Assembly: GCA_002049455.2 (NCBI GenBank)
Contig: KV918840.1
Span: forward strand, 62,001-126,000
Direction: 5' to 3'
From: Porphyra umbilicalis
Lineage: Eukaryota > Rhodophyta > Bangiophyceae > Bangiales > Bangiaceae
Length of the DNA stretch: 64,000 nt
Shown here: piece after piece, positions 41,863 to 53,023 of the stretch
Layout: each line of letters starts with the position of its first letter
Numbering within the stretch: the first letter of the stretch is position 1
Notes under the pieces: model-generated
What the model was told of the DNA's origin: nothing
What the model saw: only the letters and a program-made list of their open reading frames with translations
Database searches by the model: none
Made by a program: the position numbers and the translations under genes

Positions 41863-43360
41863 GCGCAGTGCACCTCGTTGCTGGATCCACCACGAGCCCG
41901 TTTTTCCCTCGCATTCCTCGTAAACGCTCGTTGAAAATGGGTGTTTCCTCGCACGCTAAGAGTGTTTGCTCGTATCCCGTCCAAAAAACTCGTTCAGGCG
42001 TGTTGGCGACATGATTAGGACGTCAATACGAGCGTTATGAAGTCCGTTCAAATGCTTACAAGTGCGACTTGATGCGCTAAACGGGTGCCTTGTTCAATAC
42101 GACAGCAGAGCCGATTACGACAAGAAATACGCAAAAGGACACCCTGCTCCCCCAACCCGTCGCACCAATGCTTCTGTCTGTTCTCGTGGAAGCAGCCACT
42201 GCGAGAGCTGGCGGTTACCGTGCGCAGCGGGCTGACGGCGGGGGCAGCCCCGCGGTGTTTGTCGAAAGGATACAGCAAGGGAGCCCTGCGGTGGTGGCGG
42301 CGGGCAGGGAGACGGCGGGGTCAGCCCCGTGGTGGTGCCAGTAGGCCGTACACGGCGGGGGGAGCCCGGAGGTGGTGGCGGTGGGCAGGGTGACGGCGGG
42401 GGCAACCCCGCGGTGGTGCTGGGCAGGGTTTCGACGGTAGTTAGGTAGGGCCCTTGGGCGTTGAGGTGACGAGTCCCACCCGCGTATCTCTCCGCTTTCC
42501 GACGACGCTAAGTGGGGCGGACTGTCACGGCGACATTGGCGGTGGTAGCAGAGGGCGAAGGGGGGGGTGGAGCATACGAGGGGGGCGAAGGGCGGGGGAC
42601 AAGCGTCAAGGGCGGAAGCGGGGCGGCGGCGGTGGTACTGTGGCCGCGTGGGAGCTGGCCAGTGTCGAGGGCGGCCGCGGAGGAGGCGGCGATGCGGCGG
42701 GCAGGCGCAGCAGCGGGCAACCAGCGCTAAGTCGACGGACCCGCTGAGTGATGCGGATCGTGTCGCATCACCCCGGGATGGGGCGCGTCCGTGAGCCGCT
42801 TTTTCCGCACGGGATGCACAGTTCTTTGGCACTCCTCGAAGAACTTGGTGAAATGGGCAATCGCAATACCGCAACCATTCTCCATCGCTGTTCACTAAAG
42901 GTCAGATGTCGATCAGGTGGATGGCAATAACTATCGTCAACTCGCACGCACGAAGTAGCTAAGTTCAAAAACCGGCACTTGCGCAGCACCTCGATGCCCC
43001 GTACGCGACTTGATACGCACGCCTCGAGAACGGTCTCCTAATGCAGCGTGCAGAATTCTCGTAACCACCTCGTTGGGAAGGAGGGAGAGCTCGTACGCAC
43101 TTGTTGAGCATATGCATACGTTGGCATCCGGGCATTCACACCATGGTGCTCTACACCACAGGAGGCATTCTCAGAGACGCTTCTGATGATTCCAAAAAGT
43201 CGGTGCAAAATGCCCGGATGTGAATGCATACATGTTTTAACGAGTTTTTGACAAGAAAAACGCTCCACAGAGGTCATTACGAGGGGTCGTGCAAGAATCG
43301 TGCGAGCAATTCGAGTGAAAAACGAGCTCGTGGTGGATCCAGCAACGAGGTGCACTGCGC
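41863..43360. mobile_element. 1.5-kb non-autonomous element with about 50-bp inverted ends
   Basis: GCGCAGTGCACCTCGTTGCT starts the left end at 41863, continuing GGATCCACCACGAGC. Its inverse ends at 43360. Inside are imperfect repeats of about 60 bp with GACGGCGGGG (42210-42430) and a 72-to-97-codon set of chance frames. No transposase. Confidence 0.65.
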
Positions 43361-43514
43361 TGCATGGTGCCAGATACGGCAGGAGCAGATTTGTGGGCGG
43401 TTTTATACTGGCTACATAAGCTGGTCATTGCTTTTCGTGGAAGTGCTGACGACATGCTTCTCTCATCTGTCTTTTTCAATTTGGTAGCTGCTGGGGGATG
43501 GGCGCTGCCCCGAT

Positions 43515-44600
43515 GATGGTAGCGGCAGCCCCGCCGGGCTCGCCTGGCGCACAATCGTCGTGTTTAGATGAATGCCCCATCGAGGCCAGGTTTCGATGGG
43601 GCCCGAACACCCCATCGAAAGGGGTTCTCGATACAGTCTTGATGCGGATCTCGATGAGCGCGGCCCTCGATGACCTTGTTTCCCATCGAAAAGGAGGCTT
43701 GCACAGGGCATACATCTCGGGAGAATCGTGTGACTTGCCAGACTAACTGTCTACTGGCACGGGGTCGTTAACCTCTCCAACGGTTACTCAATAGCCAGTA
43801 CATAAAATCTATCTTAAATACTATCAAATCGCCGTGGAAGCACCGTCTCGTTCGTCGCTGTTGCGGCCGTCACTTGCGCTTCCGTCTCCTGATGAAGCGA
43901 GGTCGACCGGATCGCTGGGTGCTTCGCCGCCGGTGATCCGAGCAGAAATGGTAGATTGACCAGCTTGAGAATGACTGTGCGAGGGACGGGTTTTTTTCAC
44001 TGCCAGAGTCGCATGTTCAACGATTCAGGCCCGACTGCGTTCCGCGGGTACGGATATCCACCGCCTTTGGAGCTCAAGTCGGAACGTGGTGGTTGTGTGT
44101 CCCCACGAAGAAGACGACACATCGAGGCGGTCGCAATGACGACGGGTTTTTCAAGTACCAGCTGAATTTACCCGAGAATTGCACGATCTCGTTCGATCTG
44201 CGCCTCTTCCTTTCAAGTCTATCACGCTCAATGTGGCGTACGAGACGTGATCCATCGAAGGTATGCCATTGGTTGGCTATAAGAAAAGGCGCGGCGGCAG
44301 CTTCGTGATGCGTCACTTTCGAGGTTTTCGTGATGTGCTGGCCCAATGATATCTTGAATAAAGCGTACTCGTGAGTACTATCTCGTGTCAGGAACGTTGG
44401 TTGGATGTAACCTGTGACTTAGTGCTCATCGAGCAGTTGCCTCCCTCGAGGACCCAATCCCCATCGACATTGGGTGTCGATGGGCCTGCTCGATGCGGTC
44501 AAAACCGCCCATCGAAACCCCATCTCGATGGCCGATGGGGCTTGATGGGCCTCGATGAGACATTCTTCTAAAGCAGACGATGGCAGCACCGCTACTGTCA
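43515..44600. mobile_element. MITE-like element with CCCATCGA-rich ends
   Basis: GATGGTAGCGG and TTTAGATGAATGCCCCATCG on the left (about 43515-43585) match the inverse of 44535-44600 (TTTAGAAGAATGTCTCATCG). Both ends carry many CCCATCGA/TCGATGGG motifs, as expected for subterminal binding sites. The AT-richer middle has no ORF with a motif. Confidence 0.65.
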
Positions 44601-45450
44601 ACCTGGGGGGGGGCGCATGCAAAGGTCGCTCGGCGGCCCCGACACGTGCCGACCGCGAGCGGCATCGCTGGCATTGCGTGGCGCAGCCGCCGCGCTAAGA
44701 AGCACGTGGACACAGCAGGGCAGAGAAACCGGTGATCGGAACCGTATGAGGACACCTCCGACCACGTGCCTTCACGGCGCACGCTGGTACAATACCGTAT
44801 CTCGGCAGTCGCGATGCCGTATGGCTCTTTTATTCATTTGGCCCTCTCGAAAAAGAGGAGGACAGACCGATAAGTATTCTGATTGGTAAACGGCATGTTT
44901 CTGTCACGCTCATTGGCCGAGGAAACTGATCTCCGCAGTTGTTGTTCCTGGTCAAATCGGCCAACAATCAGCAAAGTGCAACACCGTGCTTCTCAACGAC
45001 TTGGGGCAAAGTCGCGGCCGAGCAGTCCAAGGTTTCTTGTTGAGGATGATGCGGAGTCTTCAGGCGTGCCATACTCTCGCGTCTGACCCCCCTAGATTTG
45101 CCCGCTATCGAAGATGAGATGGTATGCCAGGAACTCGTTTTTCGTCACGAGCCAAAGCGAGCGGAAACTCTGCGTTCGTGAGGCGCTGGGGCGACCCTGG
45201 GCATCCGCGTCGACTCTGGCTTGCAGGGCAAGTCGTGAATCTCGCCTGTCGGTCCTCGACTCCGTCGTCCGGTCCAAACCCGTGCCTGTGGTGTAGGTAG
45301 TTGGTTTTTCGCACCTCGGCACAGAGCGCCCGAGTCGGTTTGGCTCGAGGTCGGACCCCGCGGGCGCGCCCCGCATCTTTGCGCACAGACGTTGCAGCTT
45401 CCAGGCGGCGGCCCTCGAGGTCGGCCGCCTCGACGGCCCCGCCAGCACCA
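44601..45450. other. No gene recognised
   Basis: Mixed composition; short open frames without motifs. Confidence 0.35.
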
Positions 45451-47014
45451 TCATCAGAACTATGGTCATCCTGAACGGGAGGAAATCCCGTTCAGGCCCC
45501 TGTTACGGCACGGCGCCTGAACAAGGGAACTCCTGTTACAAACGTTGTTCAGGTGCACGGACCTGATCTCGAGGTCAGACGTTAGCAGATCGCGAGACAC
45601 ACACTTAATGCTCCTGTTAACCAGGGTCGATTATTATTGCGCTAATCTCTTGACGATGACAGGTACCTGGCGGCCCATGCACACCACTCGTTGATGCTGC
45701 TCTGTTTTATGTTTGTAGGGACTACGGCTGGGACTACGGCCATGAAGACAACCAAACGGTGCACCCATCACAGCTGACCATGTACTAACGGCGGCAGCAA
45801 CACAAGGGGGGGTGCCAGTCGGCAGGTAGTACCGCGAACAAGGCACAAAGACCGTAACAGATGCCGTACCATCCAAACCCACATCAAACGAGAGTTCGAG
45901 ATATCGAGAGAGGAGAAGACTAAAAAACAAGAGCAACGATACGACGGGAAAAAACAGGGGACATACTAGATAGAGGGCAGGGAGCGGGGGACGGATGTAG
46001 GGAGGAGGGGGGAGAGAAAAATCCACTCAGGAAGTGGGAGAAAGACATACACGATACGCAGGAAAAAAACATGCATGGACGGTAGCACATGTAGGCACGA
46101 GTCAGATGCGAGCTACCACAGATGCCAGTGAACGAGGGCTCCCTGTACGCTTGCGCAACATCCGGTGCAATGACCTCGATGAAACACACGCAATGACAGA
46201 CAGACGAACGATAAACAGGAGAGGAACCAACCACAAACAGCGCACAGCATACCTGTTGGAAGACTGGCTCAAAGACCCAGCATGGTAGGGGGATGCCCAG
46301 TTGGGGAGGGGGACGTTGGTGCACGACAGCAAGAGCCGGGAGAGATCGGCACGGGCGCACCGATCTCGGATGACGACTGCAGTGGTCTTGCTCGCCGGCG
46401 GCGCGGTGGTGGAGGGTCGGGTCATCACAGGCTTTACTGTAGCCCGTCACTCTGAGTCGTCTCCAATCGACAAGATAAGTCCGTTTTCTCCATGGAGACA
46501 TCCGACCTACCACGAGGGCTACGTGTGGTATAGCTCAGTTTGATTGGCCGGCCATTCCCATACATGCTTGACATCATTCGTCGTCTCACAAAGTTTACAA
46601 ATATTTGGTCATCGATCGACTTTACAGAGCAACTCAGGGTAAGTTCTGGAGCGGCGGCCGCGGTCTCGCGCGTGCACCTCAGGTCCGAGAACACGCCTTG
46701 GCGTCCACTTTTTGTGCACCGTGCGTGTGTGGCCAAGAGGCATCCAGGCCCGTGCAGGACCCCGACCTGGACAGTTTACGTCTTTGCAATCTATTGCCGG
46801 AATATCATTGGCTTGGATTAGCGCGACAGTCTTGCATGACCTCGGGATCATCAACGAGATGGTTCAGGGCCTGGCACAGCTTTCCTGAACGGGAACTCCT
46901 CCCGTTCAGGCCTTTGTTACAGCACAGACGCCTGGACGGGAAACCTCCCGTTCAAGGGCTTCTTGAACGGGACTCCCGTTCAGGCTCCCGTTCAAGTGTC
47001 CACTGTTCTGACGA
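45451..47014. mobile_element. GAACGGGA-family element, full-length non-autonomous copy
   Basis: Left terminus TCATCAGAACTATGG (45451-45465) and right terminus CCACTGTTCTGACGA (47000-47014) are inverted, 12 of 15 matching. Both subterminal regions hold TGAACGGGA/TCCCGTTCA palindromes. 1564 bp, no transposase. It is the reference for the pieces at 24.27 and 34.8-37.0 kb. No clear target duplication was seen. Confidence 0.75.
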
Positions 47015-47621
47015 TGGGGTGACGGCGACGGGCGACCGTCGACCCCTGCCGCCGCACGGCCGCGTCGCCCGCCGCCCGCCCCCGCCGCCGTTTTGGGCGC
47101 GGGGTGCACGGCGGCCGCCAGGCGCGCGCCCGCCGACGCGGCGGCTCTCGTCCGAGGCAGAAACGATTCCCACTTGTGTTTTCATTCGTAATGAAAACAC
47201 AGGCGGGTGGCGCGGGCGTCGGGGGCGTTTCAAGCGCGTGAAACGTGCCTGTGAATACAGTATGGTGGGCTACATGGTGGGATATACAGGAAGCAAAGGC
47301 GGGTGCAGCCGACGCGGCCGGGCGCGCGCGGCAGGCGACTGGCGTGGCGCCGTTTTGGCGGCGCGCGCCGTGGGCGCCGTGCACCCACCGCAGGCGGTCG
47401 TTGCGCCCGCAACGACACTGCTGACGGGCGGGTGGCCGGGCGCTGCCCCGCCGACGCCCATTGCTGCCCGACGCTGACCACAGCTGCTCTGCGTGTGCCC
47501 TCGTCGACCGTCTCTGTTCCCTCTGCCTGACCACTCCCCCCCCCCCGCCCCCGCTGCCGCCTCCCCGCCGTCCCCGTCGGCCGAGCCGACCACGCGCACA
47601 GGCCGCGCCCCCCCCCGAACC
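47015..47621. other. 5' flank of the TIPIN-like gene
   Basis: GC-rich; contains a CTTGTGTTTTCATTCG...AATGAAAACACAGG hairpin near 47175. No gene recognised. Confidence 0.4.
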
Positions 47622-48217
47622 ATGGACCTGCTCCTCGGCAGCGGCACGCCGTCGGGCGTCGGGTCCCGCCCCCCCCCCCCCCCTCGACCCCCCCGGTGGC
47701 GGCGGCGCCCCCGGCGGCGGCGGCGGCGCCGCGTCGTCGTCGTCCCTCGCGGCGCGCTTTAAAAAACGGCGCGCGCCGACCGTCAAGATCAAGGTCGGCG
47801 CCCTCACCGACGCGGCGACGGGCGTCGACGCCCTCGCCGCCGCCGCCTCTGCCGCCGCCCGCGCCGGGGCGGCGCGCCACGGTACGGCGGCGGGGAGTGA
47901 GGTCCCCCGCCTCGGCCTCGTCTTGGACGCGTACGCGCGGTGGGGGGCGGGGCTCTACCCGTCGGGCGCGCCGCCGCCGCCGCGTGCGGGGGGGGGGGCG
48001 GCGCCGGCGCGCCGCCCCCGCTCGTGGCGCTCTTGGCCGAGGTCGGGTCCCTCGCGCGCACGCGGGGGTGGCGGCGGCGCTCGACGGGGCGCGCCTCGAG
48101 GGGCTCCGCGTGTTGGGGGGGGGGGGGGACGACGCGCGCCGCCGCCGGCAGCGGCGGCAGCAGCAGCGGGCAGAGGGGGGGACGACGCCCCCGCAGGGGG
48201 GGGGTGCGGCGGCGGCT

Positions 48218-48249
<32 letters not shown>

Positions 48250-48493
48250 CGCTGCGGGGGAGGAGGGGGAGGGGGACGACGACCCCATGGCGGGGGTCGT
48301 CGGTGACGGGGGGGACTCGGCGCCGGCAACGGCGACGGCGACGGCGGGGGAGGGCGCGACGGGCGGCCGGCGGCGGCGGCGGGTGCTCGCCGCGGACGCT
48401 GGGGCGGACGAGCTCGACGATGACGATCTGGCGGTCGCCCCGGGGGGGGGCGCCGCCGCCGCTGCCAGCGGCGGCGGGGCGCCCGCGCCCGGC

Positions 48494-48525
<32 letters not shown>

Positions 48526-48932
48526 GACGCCCGGCGGTGCGGCCGTCCCGGCGGCGGCGGGTGCGGCCGACGGCGACGACGTGGCCGCCGCGCACGCCGA
48601 GTGGGCGGCGGCCACGGGCGGCAATGGCGACGGCGACGGCGACGGGGACGGCGAGGACGAGGCGTGGGCGGCGTTGGAGGCAGAGGCGCCGCGGGGGGGT
48701 GGGGGGGGGGGGTCCCCCCGCCCCGCCGCCCCCGCGGGAGCCCCCCGCCGCCGCGTCGCCGCGCGCGCCGCCGCCCGCCGCCGCCGCCGCGGCGGCGACC
48801 GCCACCCCCGCCGTCGGCCGCGCGTCGGCGGGGGCGCCCGCGGCGGCCGACGGCGCGCACCCGCCGGCGGGCGTCGGCGTCGCCGCCGCGGGCGCGCCGG
48901 CCGCGGCGGCGGCAACCGCCGACGCGCGCGCC

Positions 48933-48982
<50 letters not shown>

Positions 48983-49121
48983 CGCCGCGCGGCGCCACCC
49001 GCCGCCGAGTTTGGCGGCGGTCGCGCCGCTGGCGGCGCGCGGGGCCCCCACCGCCGCCCCGCGGATGGTGCTCGAGGCGGAGGAGGAGGAGGACGAGGGG
49101 GGGGAGCTCGACCTGTCGTGA
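47622..49121 (+). CDS. Probable TIPIN/Csm3/Swi3 fork-protection protein, frame broken at homopolymers
   Basis: The Swi3 domain partners Timeless/Tof1 at replication forks. After a C14 run (47667 on), LAARFKKRRAPTVKIKVGAL, GVDALAAAASAAAR and VPRLGLVLDAYARWGAGLYPSGAPPPP follow the Swi3 pattern, in which PKL..LL...G+..L is followed by L..LL..Y..WA..L+P.a. The continuation LVALLAEVGSLARTRG is in another frame after a G9 run (47989), then AALDGARLEGLRVL in a third. Acidic and Ala/Gly tracts lead to EAWAALEAEAP, a shift near a G run (48690-48715), and an end MVLEAEEEEDEGGELDLS at 49121. ATG 47622 (MDLLLGSGTPSG) precedes the first run. Every frame change sits at a run of nine or more, so sequence error is the simplest reason. 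The identity rests on about 70 residues and is tentative. Confidence 0.5.
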
Positions 49122-49679
49122 CGGCGCCGGCGGGGGGGCGGCCGCCGGGGCGGGGGGGGTGGCCCGTGGGCGCACGCCCGGGGGGCGGCTCCTCCGCCCC
49201 AGGGGGGTGGGTGGTCGGCACTGCTGGCCGCGTCGGTTTTTTTTTTTCTTGCCTCGCCTCGCCCGCCCCGGGGTCGGCTCGGCGCCGCCTGCGCCACCCG
49301 TGCGCGGGGTGGCCGGGTCCACCGGGCCGCACCACGCACGCGCGACACCTCGGCACGCGACACCGACCGCGTCCCTGTCGCGCCAGACGGAGGAGCACGC
49401 ACGGGAGCCCCTGCACCGCACCCTGGGGCCCCACGGTTGCGCCCGCCGGCAACACCACGTCACGGAGGTCGCCGCCAACAAGACAAGAAGGACGCAAAAT
49501 GGAAAACGACGCGCCCGAGCCTCGAGCCGCTGTCAACCTCACACGCACCCCCTCCCCCCCGCCCCTTGCCCCCTTTCCCTCCCACCCGCCCCCCGCACGT
49601 CAGCCCCCGCGCGCGTGAACTCCCCCCCCCCCCCCGACCGCCACCGCTGCCCCCCCCCCCCCCCCCCCCCCCCCCCACC
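49122..49679. other. Convergent intergenic region with C-runs
   Basis: Between the ends of the TIPIN-like and Spt4 genes. A run of about 29 C at 49650-49678 abuts the Spt4 stop. No gene. Confidence 0.5.
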
Positions 49680-50186
49680 TCACTCATCATCCATCGCCGT
49701 TGCCCGCGTGCGCGCGACGCGGTACCCATTGTCTTCCAAGCTCTCCCGAATGTCTTCGGGGAGCTTGGCATCCACGCCAATGGCGTAGCAGCCCGCCACG
49801 GCGTTGCGGCCGAGGCGCTGCCAGCGGCCGACCCAGCTGTCGGCGGGGTTGGCCACCCCCGCCACGCCGACAAAGGCGCCCGACGTGCACTGGCCGACGC
49901 GGTCGCGGCTGTTGGCCATATCCAAAAAGTCGCAATTGTCGCACCCGTCGAGGAGGAACTGCTCGGCGGTTTTGATGAGGGAGCAGGAGAGGCACGCGCG
50001 GAGCTTGGAGGGGAGGAACTCGGTGGGGATGACCCGGGGGTTGCCTCGGGGGGGGTCCGAGCCGCCCCCGCCGCCGCCGCCGCCGCTGCCGCCGCCGCCA
50101 CCGCCTCCGCTGCTGCCGCCGCCGCCGCCGCCGCCGCTGCCGCCGCCGCCGCCCGACGGGCGCAGGGGGGGGCGGGAGCGCGACAT
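49680..50186 (-). CDS. SPT4: Transcription elongation factor Spt4 (DSIF subunit)
   Basis: A 168-residue nuclear protein; Spt4 binds Spt5 to form DSIF, which clamps elongating RNA polymerase. The conserved part starts at residue 61: LRACLSCSLIKTAEQF, GCDNCDF (zinc Cys65, Cys68, Cys82, Cys85), CTSGAFVGVAG, PADSWVGRWQRLG (115-127), PGVYA-type GCYAIGV and LPEDIRESLEDNGY. All four zinc ligands are present. ATG 50186 (MSRSRPPLRP) is followed by about 30 Gly residues from a GCC/GGC repeat, an unusual N-terminal extension of about 55 residues beyond the usual 110-120-residue protein. No intron and no frame break. Confidence 0.95.
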   Translation of the reverse strand: MSRSRPPLRPSGGGGGSGGGGGGGSSGGGGGGGSGGGGGGGGSDPPRGNPRVIPTEFLPSKLRACLSCSLIKTAEQFLLDGCDNCDFLDMANSRDRVGQCTSGAFVGVAGVANPADSWVGRWQRLGRNAVAGCYAIGVDAKLPEDIRESLEDNGYRVARTRATAMDDE

Positions 50187-51451
50187 GGCGACGGGCGCGG
50201 CGGGGGTGCGCGGCGGGGGGGCGCGGCGGCGAGCAAGCGGGCCGCGGACGGGGGGTAGACGGTGGCGGTATTGAAAGAGACGCGGCACTTGATGAACGGA
50301 AACGCAGGTACAGGGGAGGATGCCGCTGATGCCGAGGAGATGAGCGCGTCGTACGGATGGTGGGGGCGTGCGTGGACTCGAAGCGGCGCGGCGGCACCCG
50401 CCCCGCGCCGAGACGGCGGCCGCAACACCGCGCGCTGCGCGCACGAGGCACAACTTTTCGTGCCGAAAACAGAACGATTTCTATGCGAGCAGACGTTTGT
50501 GGAAATTTGCGGAGCCACCAACACGGCGCAGCCTCGACGGCTCGCGCCCGCGCAGTGCTCCTTAAAAGGAGGGCGCGCGCAAACAGCAAATCGGCACGCT
50601 TTTGACTCCAAGAAATTGCTGCTGCATACAGAATATGTTTGTGCTGTAAAATACAAGATCTTGTGCTGCAACATGCCGTCTGACAAGAATTTCTTGCGAA
50701 AACGGGCTCACGTGCGCCCACGGTTGAAGGAGCACTGCGCCGCCGGTAGCGCAGCGCCGCTTTGTTTTGTGGGCGGGCCATCCGGTCCCGCGCGGAAGCG
50801 TCCCGGCATTGGTCGGCGGCCTTTTTGGCCACGCACTCGCCGCTCCTGCGCGGTCGCACACGGCGTGCCGGTGGCTGCATCGATGGGTAGCCCCCGCATC
50901 CTCTGTTGTCACCCGCACCGATGCGCAACGAAACTCCCGATCGACGAGACGTCGCCGCAGACCCATCGGGCTGCGAGCGCGGGCGTCTGGCGTCGCGTCT
51001 GTCGCCTCGGCGCCGCAACGGAGTCGCCATGCGGTGGTGGGCGCGCCAAACCACTGGTGGCCGAAACTCCCATCGTGACCAGTCTGATGGCGTACAGGTT
51101 CCGCTCGCACCCGCGCACACTTCTGCATGGGCGGGGACGCCTGTAGACCAACGTCTCTTATGGTAGGGGTCGTCGGCAAAAGCCACGCTCCGTTGAAGAA
51201 GTCGCTCCAGACAAAAAAAGCCAGCACCGCAGTGGGTCCGCACGCAACTATCGGGGTGCACAGTCCCCCCCCAAAAAAAAGCAGGCAGGGGAATCGCGTA
51301 AGGCGGCGGGGCACAGCGGCAAAACAGAGTCGGATCGTCCGAACGCCGACGATGAGACGCACATGGCCACGAGCCGCGTGACGCTCGGCGGTGCCACAGG
51401 GGGCGGAGGAGCAAAGGGCAGCAGCTGCACCCCCGTCGCCACAAAGCCCGT
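50187..51451. other. No gene recognised between Spt4 and the protease
   Basis: GC-rich with many chance frames. A near-palindromic AT-richer patch (CTGCTGCATACAGAATATGT) lies near 50.62 kb. This probably holds the Spt4 promoter. Confidence 0.35.
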
Positions 51452-53023
51452 TTAACCGCGGACCATCTCGTCGATCCATTCCGTGTAGGCCGACACCCGC
51501 GCGTACACGCCCGGCATGCCAGGGCGCGCGCAGCCAATGCCCCAGCTCGTCACCCCGACAATCACCGAGACCTTCGTCTGGACGCCGCCCGCGTTGACGG
51601 TCCCCACCTGGTAGAGGGGCCCGCCGGAGTCGCCCTGGCACGTGTCGCAGTCCCCCTTGGGGGCCCCTGAGCAAATCATGAGCTCGGGCGAGTGTCCGTC
51701 AGAGATTGGTCGGCCCCCCGACGTCTTGATGCGGCCGAAAATCGCTTCGCACGTGGCCGGCGCCACAACGCGCGTGTCGACCGACCGCGCGACGCCCGAG
51801 CCAAAGCTGTAGCCTTCCGTGATGACGCCGTAGCCAGAGGAGCGAACGCCTGAACCGTCCCGGGGGGCGGTCGGTGCGCGGTTGATAACCACGGGCGGCG
51901 GCTGGGTGCGGCTGACGGCTGGCCACCCTGGCGCGTCAGACCCCAAGCGCAGCACCGCCACATCATTTTCGTTCGAGCCCTTGGAGTAGTTGGGATGGCT
52001 GATCGCCGCGACAACGTCTACGGTGGGGCTCCTCTCCAGCTCCGACCTCGGCAAAAATCGAACGAGCGCGCCCGCCTTCATCTGGCAATGCGCCGCGGTT
52101 AGGACATACCGCCGCCCAACGACGGACCCCGAGCATGCAAAGAAGAAGCGGCCGTCGCGGTTTGCGTAGAGCCTGACCACCCACCGGCGGGCGTCGGGGT
52201 CGGTCAGGGGAGTCCCGCCGACAACGCGATCGAAGGAGCGAGACACCGGCGCGACCGCGGCGTCGCCGTCGCGCATGGCAGCTGGCTCGCGTTCATCCAA
52301 AACTTCCTCCTCGGTCAAAAAGTCGTCCAGGGCCGCCGGCGGAGCCACCGGCGCAGCCGTTCGCGAGAGGGTGCGCACTTGGCGGCCGCCAGAGTTGCCA
52401 TAGGAAACGTCGAGCGTCGGGCACGTTGCCTCGACTTTGCGCAAGGGCATCCGCAGGGCGGTCAGACAGCGACCCGCGTTGTCGGCGCCGGTACCTCCCC
52501 GGAGGACGGCCGTGGCAACAACCGTCACGGCGTCTTCGATAACCGTTGCGCGGCTGTCGAACCGGAATTTCTGCCGACCTCTCTGCGCGGGCGCGATCTT
52601 CGCCCTTGACACGGACGCGCGGGAAAGCGTGGCAGCCGCTGCGTTCAGGACTGCATCGGTTGTGCCCGCCGGCTGCTGCTCGGCGAGAACGAGCGTCGCG
52701 TCAAGCGAGAGGCCGGGCGCGTCGCCAAAAGCAGAGACCTTCCAGTAGCAGGGGCACGTGGCGGTGATCGACACGGGGCCGCGGCAAAAGGATGTCGCGT
52801 CGCGGCTACCGGGCGGGCCCGCGCCGGCCAGATCGCTGCCCGCCTGGCGGTACAGGGCGGCCGCCAAATCAAAGGTCGCCGGGGTAGAGGCCGACACCGC
52901 CGCTCCCACAGCAGAGGCAGCCGCAGCAAAGGTCCCGACAAGAACGATCGCGGCCGCCGCCGCGGTGCCCGAGCGGTGGGCACGAAGCACAGCACGACCC
53001 GCGGGGTGCGAAGACGCGTCCAT
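51452..53023 (-). CDS. Secreted trypsin-like serine protease (family S1)
   Basis: A 523-residue zymogen. ATG 53023 gives a basic start and a hydrophobic signal segment (about residues 20-45, AAAAAIVLVGTFAAAASAVG). The frame is open for 95 more codons upstream, without a signal. Residues 50-265 are a Cys-containing propeptide of unknown fold. The activation site is FDR/VVGG (267-270). The triad is His312 (LTAAHC), Asp354 (NENDVAVL) and Ser466 (CQGDSGGP). Asp460, six before Ser466, predicts cleavage after Arg/Lys. TSWGIGCARPGMPGVYARVS supplies the S1 walls. The catalytic domain is full length. Possible roles are extracellular digestion or cell-wall processing; nothing here decides. No intron. 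Confidence 0.93.
   Translation of the reverse strand: MDASSHPAGRAVLRAHRSGTAAAAAIVLVGTFAAAASAVGAAVSASTPATFDLAAALYRQAGSDLAGAGPPGSRDATSFCRGPVSITATCPCYWKVSAFGDAPGLSLDATLVLAEQQPAGTTDAVLNAAAATLSRASVSRAKIAPAQRGRQKFRFDSRATVIEDAVTVVATAVLRGGTGADNAGRCLTALRMPLRKVEATCPTLDVSYGNSGGRQVRTLSRTAAPVAPPAALDDFLTEEEVLDEREPAAMRDGDAAVAPVSRSFDRVVGGTPLTDPDARRWVVRLYANRDGRFFFACSGSVVGRRYVLTAAHCQMKAGALVRFLPRSELERSPTVDVVAAISHPNYSKGSNENDVAVLRLGSDAPGWPAVSRTQPPPVVINRAPTAPRDGSGVRSSGYGVITEGYSFGSGVARSVDTRVVAPATCEAIFGRIKTSGGRPISDGHSPELMICSGAPKGDCDTCQGDSGGPLYQVGTVNAGGVQTKVSVIVGVTSWGIGCARPGMPGVYARVSAYTEWIDEMVRG

Noticed and set aside
49650..49678. Poly-C run as a regulatory signal at the Spt4 3' end
   Set aside because: Similar runs are scattered across the window, so it is more likely background composition or assembly noise.
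48601..49788. 395-codon Arg-rich ORF overlapping the TIPIN-like gene
   Set aside because: Shadow frame of GC-rich coding sequence; Arg/Pro repeats only.
49687..51674. 370-616-codon minus-strand ORFs covering Spt4 and its upstream region
   Set aside because: The 616-codon frame reads Spt4 in the wrong frame; the others are random GC-rich frames without motifs.
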